The position numbers and the translations under genes are program-made. A model generated the notes under the pieces. It was given only the letters and a program-made list of their open reading frames with translations. It was not told where the DNA came from and made no database searches. Shown here piece by piece: positions 23,328 through 35,109 of a DNA stretch of 64,000 nt (the stretch's first letter is position 1; each line of letters begins with the position of its first letter). This DNA comes from Acholoe squamosa (Eukaryota > Annelida > Polychaeta > Phyllodocida > Polynoidae): positions 45,650,166 to 45,714,165 of the forward strand of contig OX439044.1 of NCBI GenBank assembly GCA_949317995.1. Direction: 5' to 3'.

Positions 23328-24145
23328 GTACTTATGAGGAAGCAGAATTGTACACTCAGAAATCCAGAATAATTAACCCTGCCATATGAGTCTTCAAACT
23401 GACGACTCTAAGCGCTATAAGGTTGTCACTTAGAATAGAATACTAAACAGATCTACATAAGCCCAATGCCTATGCAGAAATGATTACCTCATTTACCTAT
23501 AGATGGCCTTGCTGTATAGGCATCTTCTCCATTGTACAGTGGCCACAGCCAAATGTCTGTATGTTCGTTTTAATCATGAGCAGTGTAATATCCATTTAAA
23601 ACTCTTTATGGTGAAGTTAAAATGAGAGGTGAGGTGTATATCAATGTTGTTGATGGATATTTATATAAACATCATTGATACATACTTGACAGCATGAAAC
23701 TTGATATTTGAGGACTGATCACACCTGTACGTTTGACAACCATAAGAGACTTGCCAGTGCTCAGGATATATCACCCATGGATGTAACCCCGACAGCTATG
23801 TATAGTGTGGTCTCGTGGGAGGCTAACGAGCCAGGTCGTCCCTAGACTTGTATATATACTATGCTAATTAATCACAAGACCCTAATTTGTTCATACAGGA
23901 TTTTTTTTCAGTGATGATATTATAAATACCATACTACAAATTGCATTAGATTCATTGCACACCAGAAACCCGATAAAACATATTGTCCCCACCCTTAAAT
24001 GCACAGAAGTGCCCTGCATTTGTTTGTTCACTGTCGTGCTTCTCATGATCACTAGTTGAGTAACATGGCGGTGGATTCTGTTCAACCTAAGAATGTACAC
24101 TGTTACCCTCGTACGGCAGTTTTACAGTGCATTGCAGTGTAATAC

Positions 24146-24200
24146 CGGAGGTTAATTTAAAACAGTGGTAAATCAGCACTATCTTGAATTAACCTGCAGG
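24146..24200. repeat. Miniature relative of the 22.6-kb fold-back
   Basis: GGAGGTTAATTTAAAA and TTGAATTAACCTGCAGG form a 55-bp hairpin with ends like those of 22614-23327 and almost no interior. Confidence 0.65.
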
Positions 24201-24367
24201 TCTACACCAGTAGTCCATGTCTATTTACAATTCGGGCTCAGAGTGTATACATGTAGACAATATTATGGTTGAACGCCTGGGCAAGGTAGACATCTTTTAC
24301 AGTAAGACTTCTGCTGTTTATACACGTAGCGGTACAGGTGTCTGTATCTAATCAATACCTACCTTGC

Positions 24368-24715
24368 ATCTACAGGGGCGTAGGAAAAGGGGGGTCCAGG
24401 GGGGCCCAGCCCCCCCCCCCAGATCCCCGAGGAGGTGGGACCTGGATATGTCTGCCCCCCCCCCCAAATTTGCCAAGACCCATGATAAGATGCAAAAATT
24501 TCCCCCATATCATGGCAATATGGTCGGAGAATAGGGAAAAAATGGAAGTCTGGGCTTCACATCACAGGGAAAAGTCACCAAAGACTTCTTTTGTACACAT
24601 ATCTTATATACACATGGATAAGTGTCAGCATAGTCTAGCCGTTGAATTATAATGGGTGCAATGGGGTCCCCCTGCCCCCCCCCACTCAAGATTTGGTTCC
24701 TACGCCTCTGATCTA
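24368..24715. mobile_element. hAT-like MITE with CAGGGGCGTAGGAA ends
   Basis: Terminal repeats CAGGGGCGTAGGAA (from 24373) and TTCCTACGCCTCTG (to 24710) enclose C-tract-rich filler without a transposase. ATCTA flanks both sides (24368-24372, 24711-24715). CAG...CTG ends with G/C-rich inverted repeats suit a hAT-type family, though the target copy is 5 rather than 8 bp. Confidence 0.75.
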
Positions 24716-25839
24716 GGCATCTATAGAGAGCCTTAGTAGCACTGGTCGATGCACAGGTATTAGGTAATTGTGACATATTGATATAGCTAGCTTTATTTAG
24801 TCACCATAAAGAGAAAGATAAAACAGCCTAGTCTTAACTCTAGATCTACACTGTGAAAAGAATTCTTCCCTTCGTGTAAAAACTACACTGGATCACTGCA
24901 ATACAATCACGGTGGTTTACTGTTCAGCTTTACTAGAATCCCTAGTAGATCCAACAAGTTTTTTTTTACAGTGTAGGATGGAGTTTGGATCTTTCCAATC
25001 GACTCTATTCATAGAAAGCAATTTAAGGGAATCCCAAAGGGACATCTACTATACGATTCCGACACACTGCACAAACTATCTGGGACCCAAACATTACAGA
25101 GCAAAGAGATACATTGCCTCCCATGTTTATACCAATATAAAAGACACAGGTGGAAACATGGGGAGACAGCTAGACAGAGATAAAGAGAGAAAGGGAGATA
25201 TTGTGTATGCAAGAGATAACACGCAACAAAACTGTTTGGACTACTGATCACGGGGGAAAGAGCTGCACTATTGATTTTCCATGATCTGTTAAACAAGACG
25301 TGCTGGCAGGAACATTAGGTTGTGGATCTAACTCACAGGGGTGTGATTTATTTTCCGATCATACAAAAGACAGTTTAGACTTCTATCATCCCGTTGTTTT
25401 ATTGGACTCTTTCCAGTGTGTTTCATACACACCTTAGCCTATGGCCTGCCTGGATAAAGGGGGGAACAGCACCCATACTCTGGGGGAATTCAAACAGAAG
25501 ATTTGTCATTTCTTGTGTGCAATATTGTTCCACTCCATAAAATTAAGCCATACAACCCATAATCTAGCTCACAATCGGTCAGTGGAATATTCAGGTATTG
25601 TCCAAATCACCTATTTTTGGCATGAAAGGGCGTCTGCAATGTCAAAATCGACGAGGATACACAGAAAAAATCCAAGTTAGTAAATCTAACTTAAATTAGG
25701 TGAAACACCTAATTATAGGCAAAACCCCCAACACATGACTAACATCTAACTAACATGTTAGCAGTATTGACTAACCTTATTCAGGCAAGCTGACTTGACT
25801 TAGCCAAGAGAGAAAATCGGTTACTTTGTCTAAGGGGTG
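24716..25839. other. No gene recognised
   Basis: Short chance frames on both strands; no repeat structure seen. Confidence 0.4.
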
Positions 25840-25843
25840 GTAG

Positions 25844-27744
25844 TGTAGCGGAATTCCCCGCAAAGGGTGGTGCGGGGTCTAGTACTTCTCGTTGTGTTCT
25901 TACTAAGAGGGGGGAACTAGAAAGCTCCAAGTTCGGACCACTAGGATGGCGTTAACACCAGGTCAAGGACATAAGACAACCTGGGGACTACAGTTATACA
26001 TTCTTTTATTCTAAAGTAAAATATTCAACAAGGTGGTCTCTATCAGTTACACTATATTTCTATATCAAACGGGCCAGGACATTGCTAAGCCCACACGTAG
26101 GTGATAACTATGGATAGGGGCCAGGTCTCCGCTAAGCCCAACGTAAATAAAGTTAAAGTTGATGGGGCCAGGACATCGCTAAGCCCACACGTATGTGATA
26201 ACTATGGATAGGGGGCCAGGTCTCCGCTAAGCCCAACATAAATAAAGTTAAAGTTGATGGGGCCAGGACATCGCTAAGCCCACACGTATATGACAACTAT
26301 GGATGGGGGCCAGGTCTCCGCTAAGCCCAACTTAAGTAAAGTTCAACGGCTCCTCCAGCCGAGCTAGGGATGGTCCGTAGAAGTTGAACGACTCTTGCCG
26401 GGGGACGTCGGTGTTGGGTGGAGCGGGGGTGACTCGGCCCTGCATTAAAGGTGTTCGGTTGAGTGATTCGGATTCATGTTAAAGTTGTTCGGTTCTGGTG
26501 GGGTGGACCCGAGAAGGTGCGACATGGCGTTTGGTTGAGTGACTCGGACTCATGTTAAAGTTGTTCTGTTCCAGTGGGCTGGACCCGGGAAGTTGCGACA
26601 CGGTGTTCAGTTGAGTGACTCGGACTCATGTTAAAGTTGTTCGGTTCCAGTGGGGTGGACCCGGGAAGGTGCGAAGACTGCTCCTGGTTGGTAGTGAGGT
26701 GGTGGAGACTGCTCCTTGTTGGCAGTGAGGCGGTGGAGACTGCTCCTTGTTAGCAGTGGGTTGGTGAGCTGGTGGTGAGTTGCTCCTAGTTGGCAGTGAG
26801 GTGGTGGAGACTGCTCCTTGTTAGCAGTGGGTTGGTGAGCTGGTGGTGAGTTGCTCCTAGTTGGCAGTGTGTGTGGTGAGAGCCAGTTTGGTTCTGCCTG
26901 ACTGAGCAGGCTGGACTGCTTATATAGAGCTTGGCTGGGCCTGACCACCTGACCAGCCCCAGCCAATGGGGGAGGGCCTAACAGGACCCTATAGGGCCCA
27001 ACAGGGCTCTGACAGGGCTGCCCTGATTGGCTGGAATTTCAGTCTGAATTTATGGAATAATGAGACAATTTCTTAAAAATACAACAATGCCATAATGGTC
27101 TATGACCCCAAGTTAGTGGGAGTCACTACTTGAATTATGTAAATATGTCCAGAATTGGCCATACTGGGGGTGCCAAATTTGGGGACTGGCTTGGGGCCAA
27201 AATGGCCACTGCCTCTATTTTCCCAGTCCAGATCAGGCTGTCAGTTGACTTAAAAATACAGTGGTTTGCACTAATATTTTGTCAATAAAACTAAAGAGGC
27301 TACTTTAATTAAAGTCATATCTAACCATAGTGCTACTTTAAATTGTGTGACTTTGTGCAGATAAGGCATATTTTACAAAGCTTGGGTAGAAACAGGGCCC
27401 CGCGTGCGGACCGGTTACTTCAGTCCCTGTCCACAAGTGACAGGGTGAAGAAGGAAGCTGGAGTGCTGTCACTGTTTCATCAAAATATACCCCTAAACTA
27501 AAGAATACAGACTAAACAAAGGTTGGTAGGGGTGCCTAAACTTCCAGTCCACCTCCCTGACTATGACATAAAAGTTGTCTTAGTGTAGATTTGTGAGATT
27601 GATGTGGGAAAGAAGGTCGCTGCATGGGCGAAAATAGGGGTAACTGCGGACAGGGCTCCCGTGAAGAGTGGCAGGTCCCCGGGGGGAGGGCTGGGGCAGC
27701 CCGGCAAGGGATGGGAGCGGTTGACGCCGTGCATTCTCGTCACA
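25844..27744 (-). repeat. 3' LTR
   Basis: 1901 bp. It holds three tandem arrays: about 94-bp units from 26071 (GGGCCAGGACATCGCTAAGC), 77-bp units from about 26453 (GTTCGGTTGAGTGA) and shorter GACTGCTCCTTGTT units (26680-26875). A TATA box (CTATATAAGC on the minus strand) is at 26919-26928. The 111-codon frame at 26631-26966 is made of the repeats and is not counted as a gene. Confidence 0.93.
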
Positions 27745-29006
27745 CCACCCCTTTTAGAAAAGATGCGACCCCGCATCTGTGTCTCTTCAGAGGAGGCCCA
27801 CTTCTTCAAAGGTTCTTGGTCCAATGGAGTCTATCACTAGGTCCTAAATCCGGATCAAGTGGTATATACACTATGAAGTTCTACAAGTGAAATCATCTAC
27901 GATGAAGTCTGCCTAAGTGCAGTGGCTAAGGGGGAGTACTTCCTAGAATGTAGTGGTAGCTGAGGATTGACCTTTAAGGCACCTACTTTTTTCAAGGTGG
28001 CAAAGGTTTCCTCACAAACACTACACTGTTCAAAGAACACAGCCTTGTGTGGCAACAACAACAACAAAAAGTGAGTTCCTAATCCTGGGTAGGCAAATCA
28101 ATCAACTTCTGCAGCAAACTCAAAAAAAAAAAAAAAAAAAAAAAAAGTCACAGTAAACAAATAAACCAGTTCCATCATCGGAGATGAGGTTTTCTAAGCT
28201 CCAATCCTAAAAGTCATACCAATTGACTTTAGAATCCAACTAAAAAAAGTTACAAAAATAATCCAAGTAAACACAATACCAATCAGTTCAAAAGTCAGAG
28301 TCAAAGTCTTCAGCGGGGGCATCCACCAGGGACAAGTTGCTTGTAGTGGAAACAACAACCCAGATATAATTCAACAATTCACCACATATCCATTTTTTTT
28401 TCTTCAAAAATAAAACAAAAGCAGAACAATAAAAACCAAAAGGTGTGTACAACATCTGAGACACCGTAGAGTGAACCTCACTTGTCTGTATCAGAGCGAC
28501 ATGCCTCACTGCCATCCAGGGACTGCATACCCCTGACCTTCAGCAATGTCAGAACTCCAGCCTTCTGAGTTACTCTCTTCTGCATCAAAGTGACACACAG
28601 CACAGGGAATTCATACCCATAAAATCCTGTAATGTGACGAACGTCACTGCCATCCAGGAAACAAAAACCTCTGCAAATGGCAGCCCACTCTGTCAGAACC
28701 ACTCTCTGGAGAACCTCTCATCTGTTGCATCCCGCCTCGCTGGTGTTCTGGAAACTATCCATGTTAGTGGGAATCATACGATCGCGTCCACAAGGTGCTT
28801 CGATGTGCCCTCCTGTATCTGACACTTGTCTCTGTTTCTCGACTGGGACAACCACTCTGAAGAAGTAGTCGTTCCAAGTTACAGCACCCAAGTTGGAAAG
28901 TGGCATGTCATTTGCCTGGTGATATGGGTATCACACCAGTCAAAAGACATGACCTCAATTGTCATACATTCATCTTGCAGCTACTTGATTGGGACTTCCT
29001 TGTGTC
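27745..29006 (-). other. Non-coding 3' internal region with purine tract
   Basis: No pol frame in any reading. A TGGCAGTGA-containing motif with GGATGGCAGTGA context repeats near 28.5 and 28.65 kb. A poly-A run is at 28122-28146. Next to the 3' LTR the minus strand has AAAAGGGGTGG (27745-27755), a fair polypurine tract. Confidence 0.6.
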
Positions 29007-29855
29007 TCAGGCGGTCTCAATTTCTGTGGGATGTTCCCGAGGGGTGCTCTGCTGCCTTTTTGGTTTCTCAGTTTCTTCAAAAGAATGGAAGTCGACTGCA
29101 ATGTCTATAGCTTCTGTTAAGCTTTTTGGCTTACTCAGGTGGACATGGCAACGAAGGTCCTTGGACTGGAGTCCTCGGATAAAATGGTCAATCAGAGCTC
29201 TCTGGCTTAGGGCGCTATCAGGGTAGGCCCTATGTGCTAGGCGTCTGATTGCGGCACCATACTTGGGGACCGACTTGTTCGGACTCATGGCACGAGTATG
29301 AAGCTGGAGGGAGTATGAACTCTCCCTTCCAGGTGGGTAGAACCGTTGCTTCAGTGCAGTTTCGAGGGCCTCTCGGTCACACTGAAGGTGTTCCGGTAGC
29401 GAAGAAAGTACCTCACGTGCATCCTCTACAAGCGAACACGCCAACTGCAAACCGTACTCATCGTCTTCCCAACCATTCCAGACAGCAACACTGCGGAAGT
29501 GGCTGAGCCAATCGGGCAGGTCTGACTTGCCATTGTAGCGCATCGGTTCCTTAGCCTTCCTTCGGTATGGGGGTCCCATCGGTGGGTGCCTTGGGCGAGG
29601 AGTATCCACAGGGGGAGGATAATCTGTGCTTGCTACTTCGGGTACCCGTCTGAGGGTAAGTAGAGACTGTATGGAGCTGCTCCGGGACAAGTTGCCTTGA
29701 GGCCATTGACTCTCAGGAGTCTCGGGCATCTGGCAAAACCCTCCCTCAGCTCCCGGCTCTAAACTCAGCGATCTTCTAGTTTGCACCTCGGGCATCTGGG
29801 ACTGAGGTGAAAATAAATTCTGCAAGGCAGTGAAACTTTTACTAAGAAAGTTCAT
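29007..29855 (-). CDS. Gag-like protein of the LTR element
   Basis: A 282-aa ORF with an ATG 124 bp inside the 5' LTR. Residues 1-100 are proline- and serine-rich. From about 105 a retrotransposon-gag capsid domain follows: MRYNGKSDLPDWLSHFRSV, then ACSLVEDAREVLSSLPEHL, ALKQRFYPPG, RLAHRAYPD and DHFIRGLQSKDLR. This matches Ty3/gypsy capsid genes of invertebrates. It ends before any CCHC nucleocapsid knuckle, so it is shorter than a full Gag and probably cannot package RNA through that motif. The frame is intact, and codon use is GC-richer than the flanks. It would form the particle shell with enzymes supplied in trans. Confidence 0.85.
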   Translation of the reverse strand: MNFLSKSFTALQNLFSPQSQMPEVQTRRSLSLEPGAEGGFCQMPETPESQWPQGNLSRSSSIQSLLTLRRVPEVASTDYPPPVDTPRPRHPPMGPPYRRKAKEPMRYNGKSDLPDWLSHFRSVAVWNGWEDDEYGLQLACSLVEDAREVLSSLPEHLQCDREALETALKQRFYPPGRESSYSLQLHTRAMSPNKSVPKYGAAIRRLAHRAYPDSALSQRALIDHFIRGLQSKDLRCHVHLSKPKSLTEAIDIAVDFHSFEETEKPKRQQSTPREHPTEIETA

Positions 29856-29956
29856 GTCCGCAGCGATATGTGTTCCTAGTTAAAATGCTGTGGATAAAAT
29901 TAGAAAAGTTTGAACTGTATAGGTCAATCAAATGCCCTCACTAGTGTGACTTAGCC

Positions 29957-29974
29957 ATCCTGGTCATGGCACCA
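29957..29974 (-). other. Primer-binding site
   Basis: Five bases inside the 5' LTR the minus strand reads TGGTGCCATGACCAGGAT, the complement of a tRNA 3' end finishing in CCA. I did not identify which tRNA. Confidence 0.75.
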
Positions 29975-29979
29975 TTTTC

Positions 29980-31880
29980 TGTAGCGGAATTCCCCGCAAA
30001 GGGTGGTGCGGGGTCTAGTACTTCTCGTTGTGTTCTTACTAAGAGGGGGGAACTAGAAAGCTCCAAGTTCGGACCACTAGGATGGCGTTAACACCAGGTC
30101 AAGGACATAAGACAACCTGGGGACTACAGTTATACATTCTTTTATTCTAAAGTAAAATATTCAACAAGGTGGTCTCTATCAGTTACACTATATTTCTATA
30201 TCAAACGGGCCAGGACATTGCTAAGCCCACACATAGGTGATAACTATGGATAGGGGCCAGGTCTCCGCTAAGCCCAACGTAAATAAAGTTAAAGTTGATG
30301 GGGCCAGGACATCGCTAAGCCCACACGTATGTGATAACTATGGATAGGGGGCCAGGTCTCCGCTAAGCCCAACATAAATAAAGTTAAAGTTGATGGGGCC
30401 AGGACATCGCTAAGCCCACACGTATATGACAACTATGGATGGGGGCCAGGTCTCCGCTAAGCCCAACTTAAGTAAAGTTCAACGGCTCCTCCAGCCGAGC
30501 TAGGGATGGTCCGTAGAAGTTGAACGACTCTTGCCGGGGGACGTCGGTGTTGGGTGGAGCGGGGGTGACTCGGCCCTGCATTAAAGGTGTTCGGTTGAGT
30601 GATTCGGATTCATGTTAAAGTTGTTCGGTTCTGGTGGGGTGGACCCGAGAAGGTGCGACATGGCGTTTGGTTGAGTGACTCGGACTCATGTTAAAGTTGT
30701 TCTGTTCCAGTGGGCTGGACCCGGGAAGTTGCGACACGGTGTTCAGTTGAGTGACTCGGACTCATGTTAAAGTTGTTCGGTTCCAGTGGGGTGGACCCGG
30801 GAAGGTGCGAAGACTGCTCCTGGTTGGTAGTGAGGTGGTGGAGACTGCTCCTTGTTGGCAGTGAGGCGGTGGAGACTGCTCCTTGTTAGCAGTGGGTTGG
30901 TGAGCTGGTGGTGAGTTGCTCCTAGTTGGCAGTGAGGTGGTGGAGACTGCTCCTTGTTAGCAGTGGGTTGGTGAGCTGGTGGTGAGTTGCTCCTAGTTGG
31001 CAGTGTGTGTGGTGAGAGCCAGTTTGGTTCTGCCTGACTGAGCAGGCTGGACTGCTTATATAGAGCTTGGCTGGGCCTGACCACCTGACCAGCCCCAGCC
31101 AATGGGGGAGGGCCTAACAGGACCCTATAGGGCCCAACAGGGCTCTGACAGGGCTGCCCTGATTGGCTGGAATTTCAGTCTGAATTTATGGAATAATGAG
31201 ACAATTTCTTAAAAATACAACAATGCCATAATGGTCTATGACCCCAAGTTAGTGGGAGTCACTACTTGAATTATGTAAATATGTCCAGAATTGGCCATAC
31301 TGGGGGTGCCAAATTTGGGGACTGGCTTGGGGCCAAAATGGCCACTGCCTCTATTTTCCCAGTCCAGATCAGGCTGTCAGTTGACTTAAAAATACAGTGG
31401 TTTGCACTAATATTTTGTCAATAAAACTAAAGAGGCTACTTTAATTAAAGTCATATCTAACCATAGTGCTACTTTAAATTGTGTGACTTTGTGCAGATAA
31501 GGCATATTTTACAAAGCTTGGGTAGAAACAGGGCCCCGCGTGCGGACCGGTTACTTCAGTCCCTGTCCACAAGTGACAGGGTGAAGAAGGAAGCTGGAGT
31601 GCTGTCACTGTTTCATCAAAATATACCCCTAAACTAAAGAATACAGACTAAACAAAGGTTGGTAGGGGTGCCTAAACTTCCAGTCCACCTCCCTGACTAT
31701 GACATAAAAGTTGTCTTAGTGTAGATTTGTGAGATTGATGTGGGAAAGAAGGTCGCTGCATGGGCGAAAATAGGGGTAACTGCGGACAGGGCTCCCGTGA
31801 AGAGTGGCAGGTCCCCGGGGGGAGGGCTGGGGCAGCCCGGCAAGGGATGGGAGCGGTTGACGCCGTGCATTCTCGTCACA
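29980..31880 (-). repeat. 5' LTR
   Basis: Same length and internal arrays as the 3' LTR. The only difference I noticed is CACATAGG here against CACGTAGG near 26.09 kb. Its TATA box is at the equivalent place (about 31055-31064) and would drive leftward transcription through gag. Confidence 0.93.
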
Positions 31881-31884
31881 GTAG

Positions 31885-34420
31885 TTTTGTCTAAGGGATA
31901 GTAGTTTTCTTCACACCAAGTGGCAGGGTGGTTTGCTTGAGGATTTTTCCAGTATGTGTATATCATAAAGAAGCCCATAGATTTCAAAATAATGGTGATT
32001 TCAATGACTATTGGCATGAAATTGCTTTTACAATTCAACCTGACATAATAATTAACAAAATACACCTGATAAGTTTATAAATCATTGATGGAGCAAGGAA
32101 GGAGAATGTAAAACACCTGTCCTATGGATATTCAAATATACTCATACATGCAGTGGTGAGTCTGTAACCATATAATAAAATGTTGAAAATAATGTGAGGC
32201 ATTGAACATGCTTCTTAAATGATGAGGCACTGCTGCAGTTGTCTAAACTCTATTTAACACTGCAAGACTGCACTCCTTATGGCCTCAGGCCTAAATGTAG
32301 GAACGTGGCCATTTCTAGTCCTGCATTTAGCATGATAATGGGGCCAAGGATGATTTTAAAGTGACGTGAATAATGTATCTTTTTACCAGGTTCTGTTATT
32401 TCTATGGTTTTGATGATAGCTATACATAAGAATGGAACATTAATTTTTTTATTTACCCAGAAACATAGTCAGCATGAAGAATCACAGTAAATATATAAAG
32501 TAAATCATGGATTTTGTGTCCAAATGACCATAAAGTGTACCTGTAGCCAACACTAAAACATATTTCCGATTTTGGTGTTAAATTTCCTAAAGAAAATCTT
32601 TAATCCATGTAAAAGTTCAAAGTCTCCTCTACAAGAAAATACTAAAATGTTTAGGATATGAACCTTCCATTTCAAGCTATTAACAATTTTCTGATAAAAA
32701 ATATGTTTGAATGTGGCTTCCCTAAGGGTACAGTATAGGTAATGATAGGTGGAGGGGGGCTAAACCCACACCTCAGTAGCACACACACTGTGGTATCAAC
32801 TCATGTCCTGCTTGAATGCACATCAGTAGAGGGTGGTCATGGTCAACTGATCACAGGCAAGCAGGGACAGAAATAGCCCTGGGTATAGTTCTAATGCTGT
32901 CTACAGATATACCCGTGTTGATATTCTTGAGTACAGGCTATGTTCTAAGTCTGGGTCTTCTTCTCAGCCTCGTCTCAGACCTGTTTAACATAGGGTAAAC
33001 ACTGACTGCCTTAATAAAATTGAAATAAAGGAATACCCATGTGACCCCGTAAGCTACACCCTAGACTAAAAGCTGCACCTTTGGCTTAAAAATGCTGGTC
33101 AGTACTATTCCTTTGTGTTGAAATCCCATCTTTAAGCGTCACTCTGAGTTTAGGAATCATCTATGAATGAGAGCAGGCCTAGGAAAATGGTGCATGAATC
33201 CTGGGCAAAATCAGGCAAGTTAGGAACCTTTCCTAATAGTTAGCTGTAAACTACTAAGAAAGGTTCGGTGGTTTGGGCACATGCAAACTCCCAACTTGGT
33301 TTTGATAGTTAGACATTTCAGCTAACGTTTGCCTAAGATAATTAGGTTCATTTTTTTTTCTGTAATGGCTAATACCTTTGCAGATTTAGACTTGTGGCTG
33401 TGTCGACACGACAGTGACCAATGGTAGACAGCAGTGGCAGTTTTGAGGTGGCGGAAGAGCACCTTTTGGTGCCCGATTATGATAAATTGTGGTTTTAATG
33501 TTGTCAGACCGACAGGCCTGATATAGCACACCTGATTTGACTTTAAATGGCTGTTGATCCATCTCATAATGGTAGCTAATTGACAACAACACGGACAGAT
33601 TGTGTTACAACATGCCTATCAGTGCATATTCTACTTCACAAGGACTTGGTATGTGAGAATTTCTTCACCCTTTTATAGGAAACCCTATGCACATGCGCAG
33701 TTCTCAATCATCTCTCACCATTTCTGGACATAGCCTCAGCATATATTACTACTGGCACGGAATGACCATATCAGAAGGATCAAGGTACACGGGGAGGGCG
33801 TCATTATAGTTAGTAAATTTATTTACATTTCTGATTTCAGCCTGACTACCACATTGCCAAAATTCAATCATCTACTTTAGATGTTTTAGGACGCATAAGC
33901 ATCATAATCAATAGGTTCCATAAGGCGTGTGCCTTCAACAGGAATCCTTAACAGGAACCATTGCCTCCTCCCCTCCAGCAAACACGTTCTTTGCCTGTTT
34001 AGAAATCTGTAGATTAGCATAGGTCGAAATACGTCGCAGATTCGAAATAGTTATCATATTTTAGAATACATGTGCCTAAGTAAAATTATTCATCCAGTAG
34101 ACACTGAGGCATATAACATTCAGCCAGCACAACTATTGTGCTAGCTCAGAAGGGATAACAAAGACTCTGCTAGAAGACTACGTGGCAGGGCAAAGGTGAA
34201 AAGCTGCGCACGACGACCATGTTTGTAGAGGCATTGTGGGAGCATAATTGGTGAGTAGCAATAAATAACCAGAATACCAGCGATATGATTCCAGGCGTCT
34301 ACACTTGAGGTTTGTCGGCATTGCCATTGCCAGAAGAGAGGTCAAAATTATAGGCCTAAGTAATTTCCGATTAAGTACAACGAAGTATATCATTTAAGTC
34401 AGCCGCAATTGTAAATGAGC
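31885..34420. other. No gene recognised
   Basis: The first bases (TTTGTCTAAGGGATAGTAG) repeat the sequence just left of the LTR element (25824-25843), so the target was a local duplication or the boundary is more complex than a simple 4-bp copy. The rest holds only chance frames. Confidence 0.4.
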
Positions 34421-34424
34421 TACA

Positions 34425-34695
34425 AATACCCCTGTCGGGGGTCTAGATGGGGGGTCCCCATGTCCCTTGTCGATTTTAAGAAAAGCCCATGTCAAATGTC
34501 ACTAAATTTGCATTTTCTTCTGTCCTTGTCACTAAGCTCTATGTCACATGTCGAATTTAAGAAAGGTCCATGACCCCTGTCACTATCTTTTTTATCCCAT
34601 GTCCTTGTCCCTAGAAGGTCCATGTCCTTTGTCTATTTTGAGAAAAAGTCATGTCACACTGTCGATTTTAGGGGTCTAGACCCATCCTGTAAGTA
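34425..34695. repeat. CATGTC-word array between GGTCTAGA ends
   Basis: CCATGTCCCTTGTCGATTTT-like words recur five to six times (34458, 34485, 34545, 34595, 34620, 34645) between GGGGTCTAGATGG and GGGGTCTAGACCCAT. The words are mostly in the same orientation, unlike the fold-backs. Confidence 0.65.
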
Positions 34696-34986
34696 GGTTT
34701 CCTAGGGATAACCACCTGTAACTACAGCAGAATGTAAATTTGGTATGTAGGTTCATACCTACAGCAGGTACAACTGTATTGCAGAATAAAAACGACTCCA
34801 CTGTATACCCACGTGGTGGGCGGACAGTGTAATGTATCTGATTGTCACCTAATGGTATTAGGGAGCATCTGCAGTGCCCCTGCAGATTATTTATTGGGTA
34901 GTAATCTTTATATTATCAGTCAGTATCTTTGTCAAGATATCTTTGGATAGATCCATAACATGGCTGTGCTGCCTTTTAGTAAGGGC

Positions 34987-35109
34987 ATATATAACAAATA
35001 GAGTTGCACTAGGTGATTCTATGGGCAGATAAGAAGCATGAGGCCATAGGCCGAGTGTCTTCTTATCTAGCCCATAGAATCACCGTGTGCATCTCTATTT
35101 GTTATATAT
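34987..35109. repeat. Hairpin element, apex GAGGCCATAGGCCGAGTG
   Basis: Arms ATATAACAAATAGAG and CTCTATTTGTTATATAT, with inner stem GGTGATTCTATGGGC / GCCCATAGAATCACC and AGATAAGAAG / CTTCTTATCT. Confidence 0.88.

Larger units (their letters stand above)
25840..31884 (-). mobile_element. Non-autonomous Ty3/gypsy-like LTR retrotransposon (gag only)
   Basis: Direct 1901-bp LTRs (25844-27744, 29980-31880) begin TGTAGCGG and end GTCACA on the plus strand. GTAG flanks both ends as a 4-bp target copy. The internal part is only 2236 bp: primer-binding site, a gag ORF, about 1.2 kb without coding sense, and a purine tract. No protease, RT or integrase is present, so it depends on a partner element. 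LTRs differ at one position that I noticed, so insertion is recent. Confidence 0.94.

Noticed and set aside
26631..26966. 111-codon frame, identical at 30767-31102
   Set aside because: It lies in the LTR over the GCAGT/CTCCTTGTT tandem units downstream of the TATA box; no domain, and reading frame is a by-product of the units.
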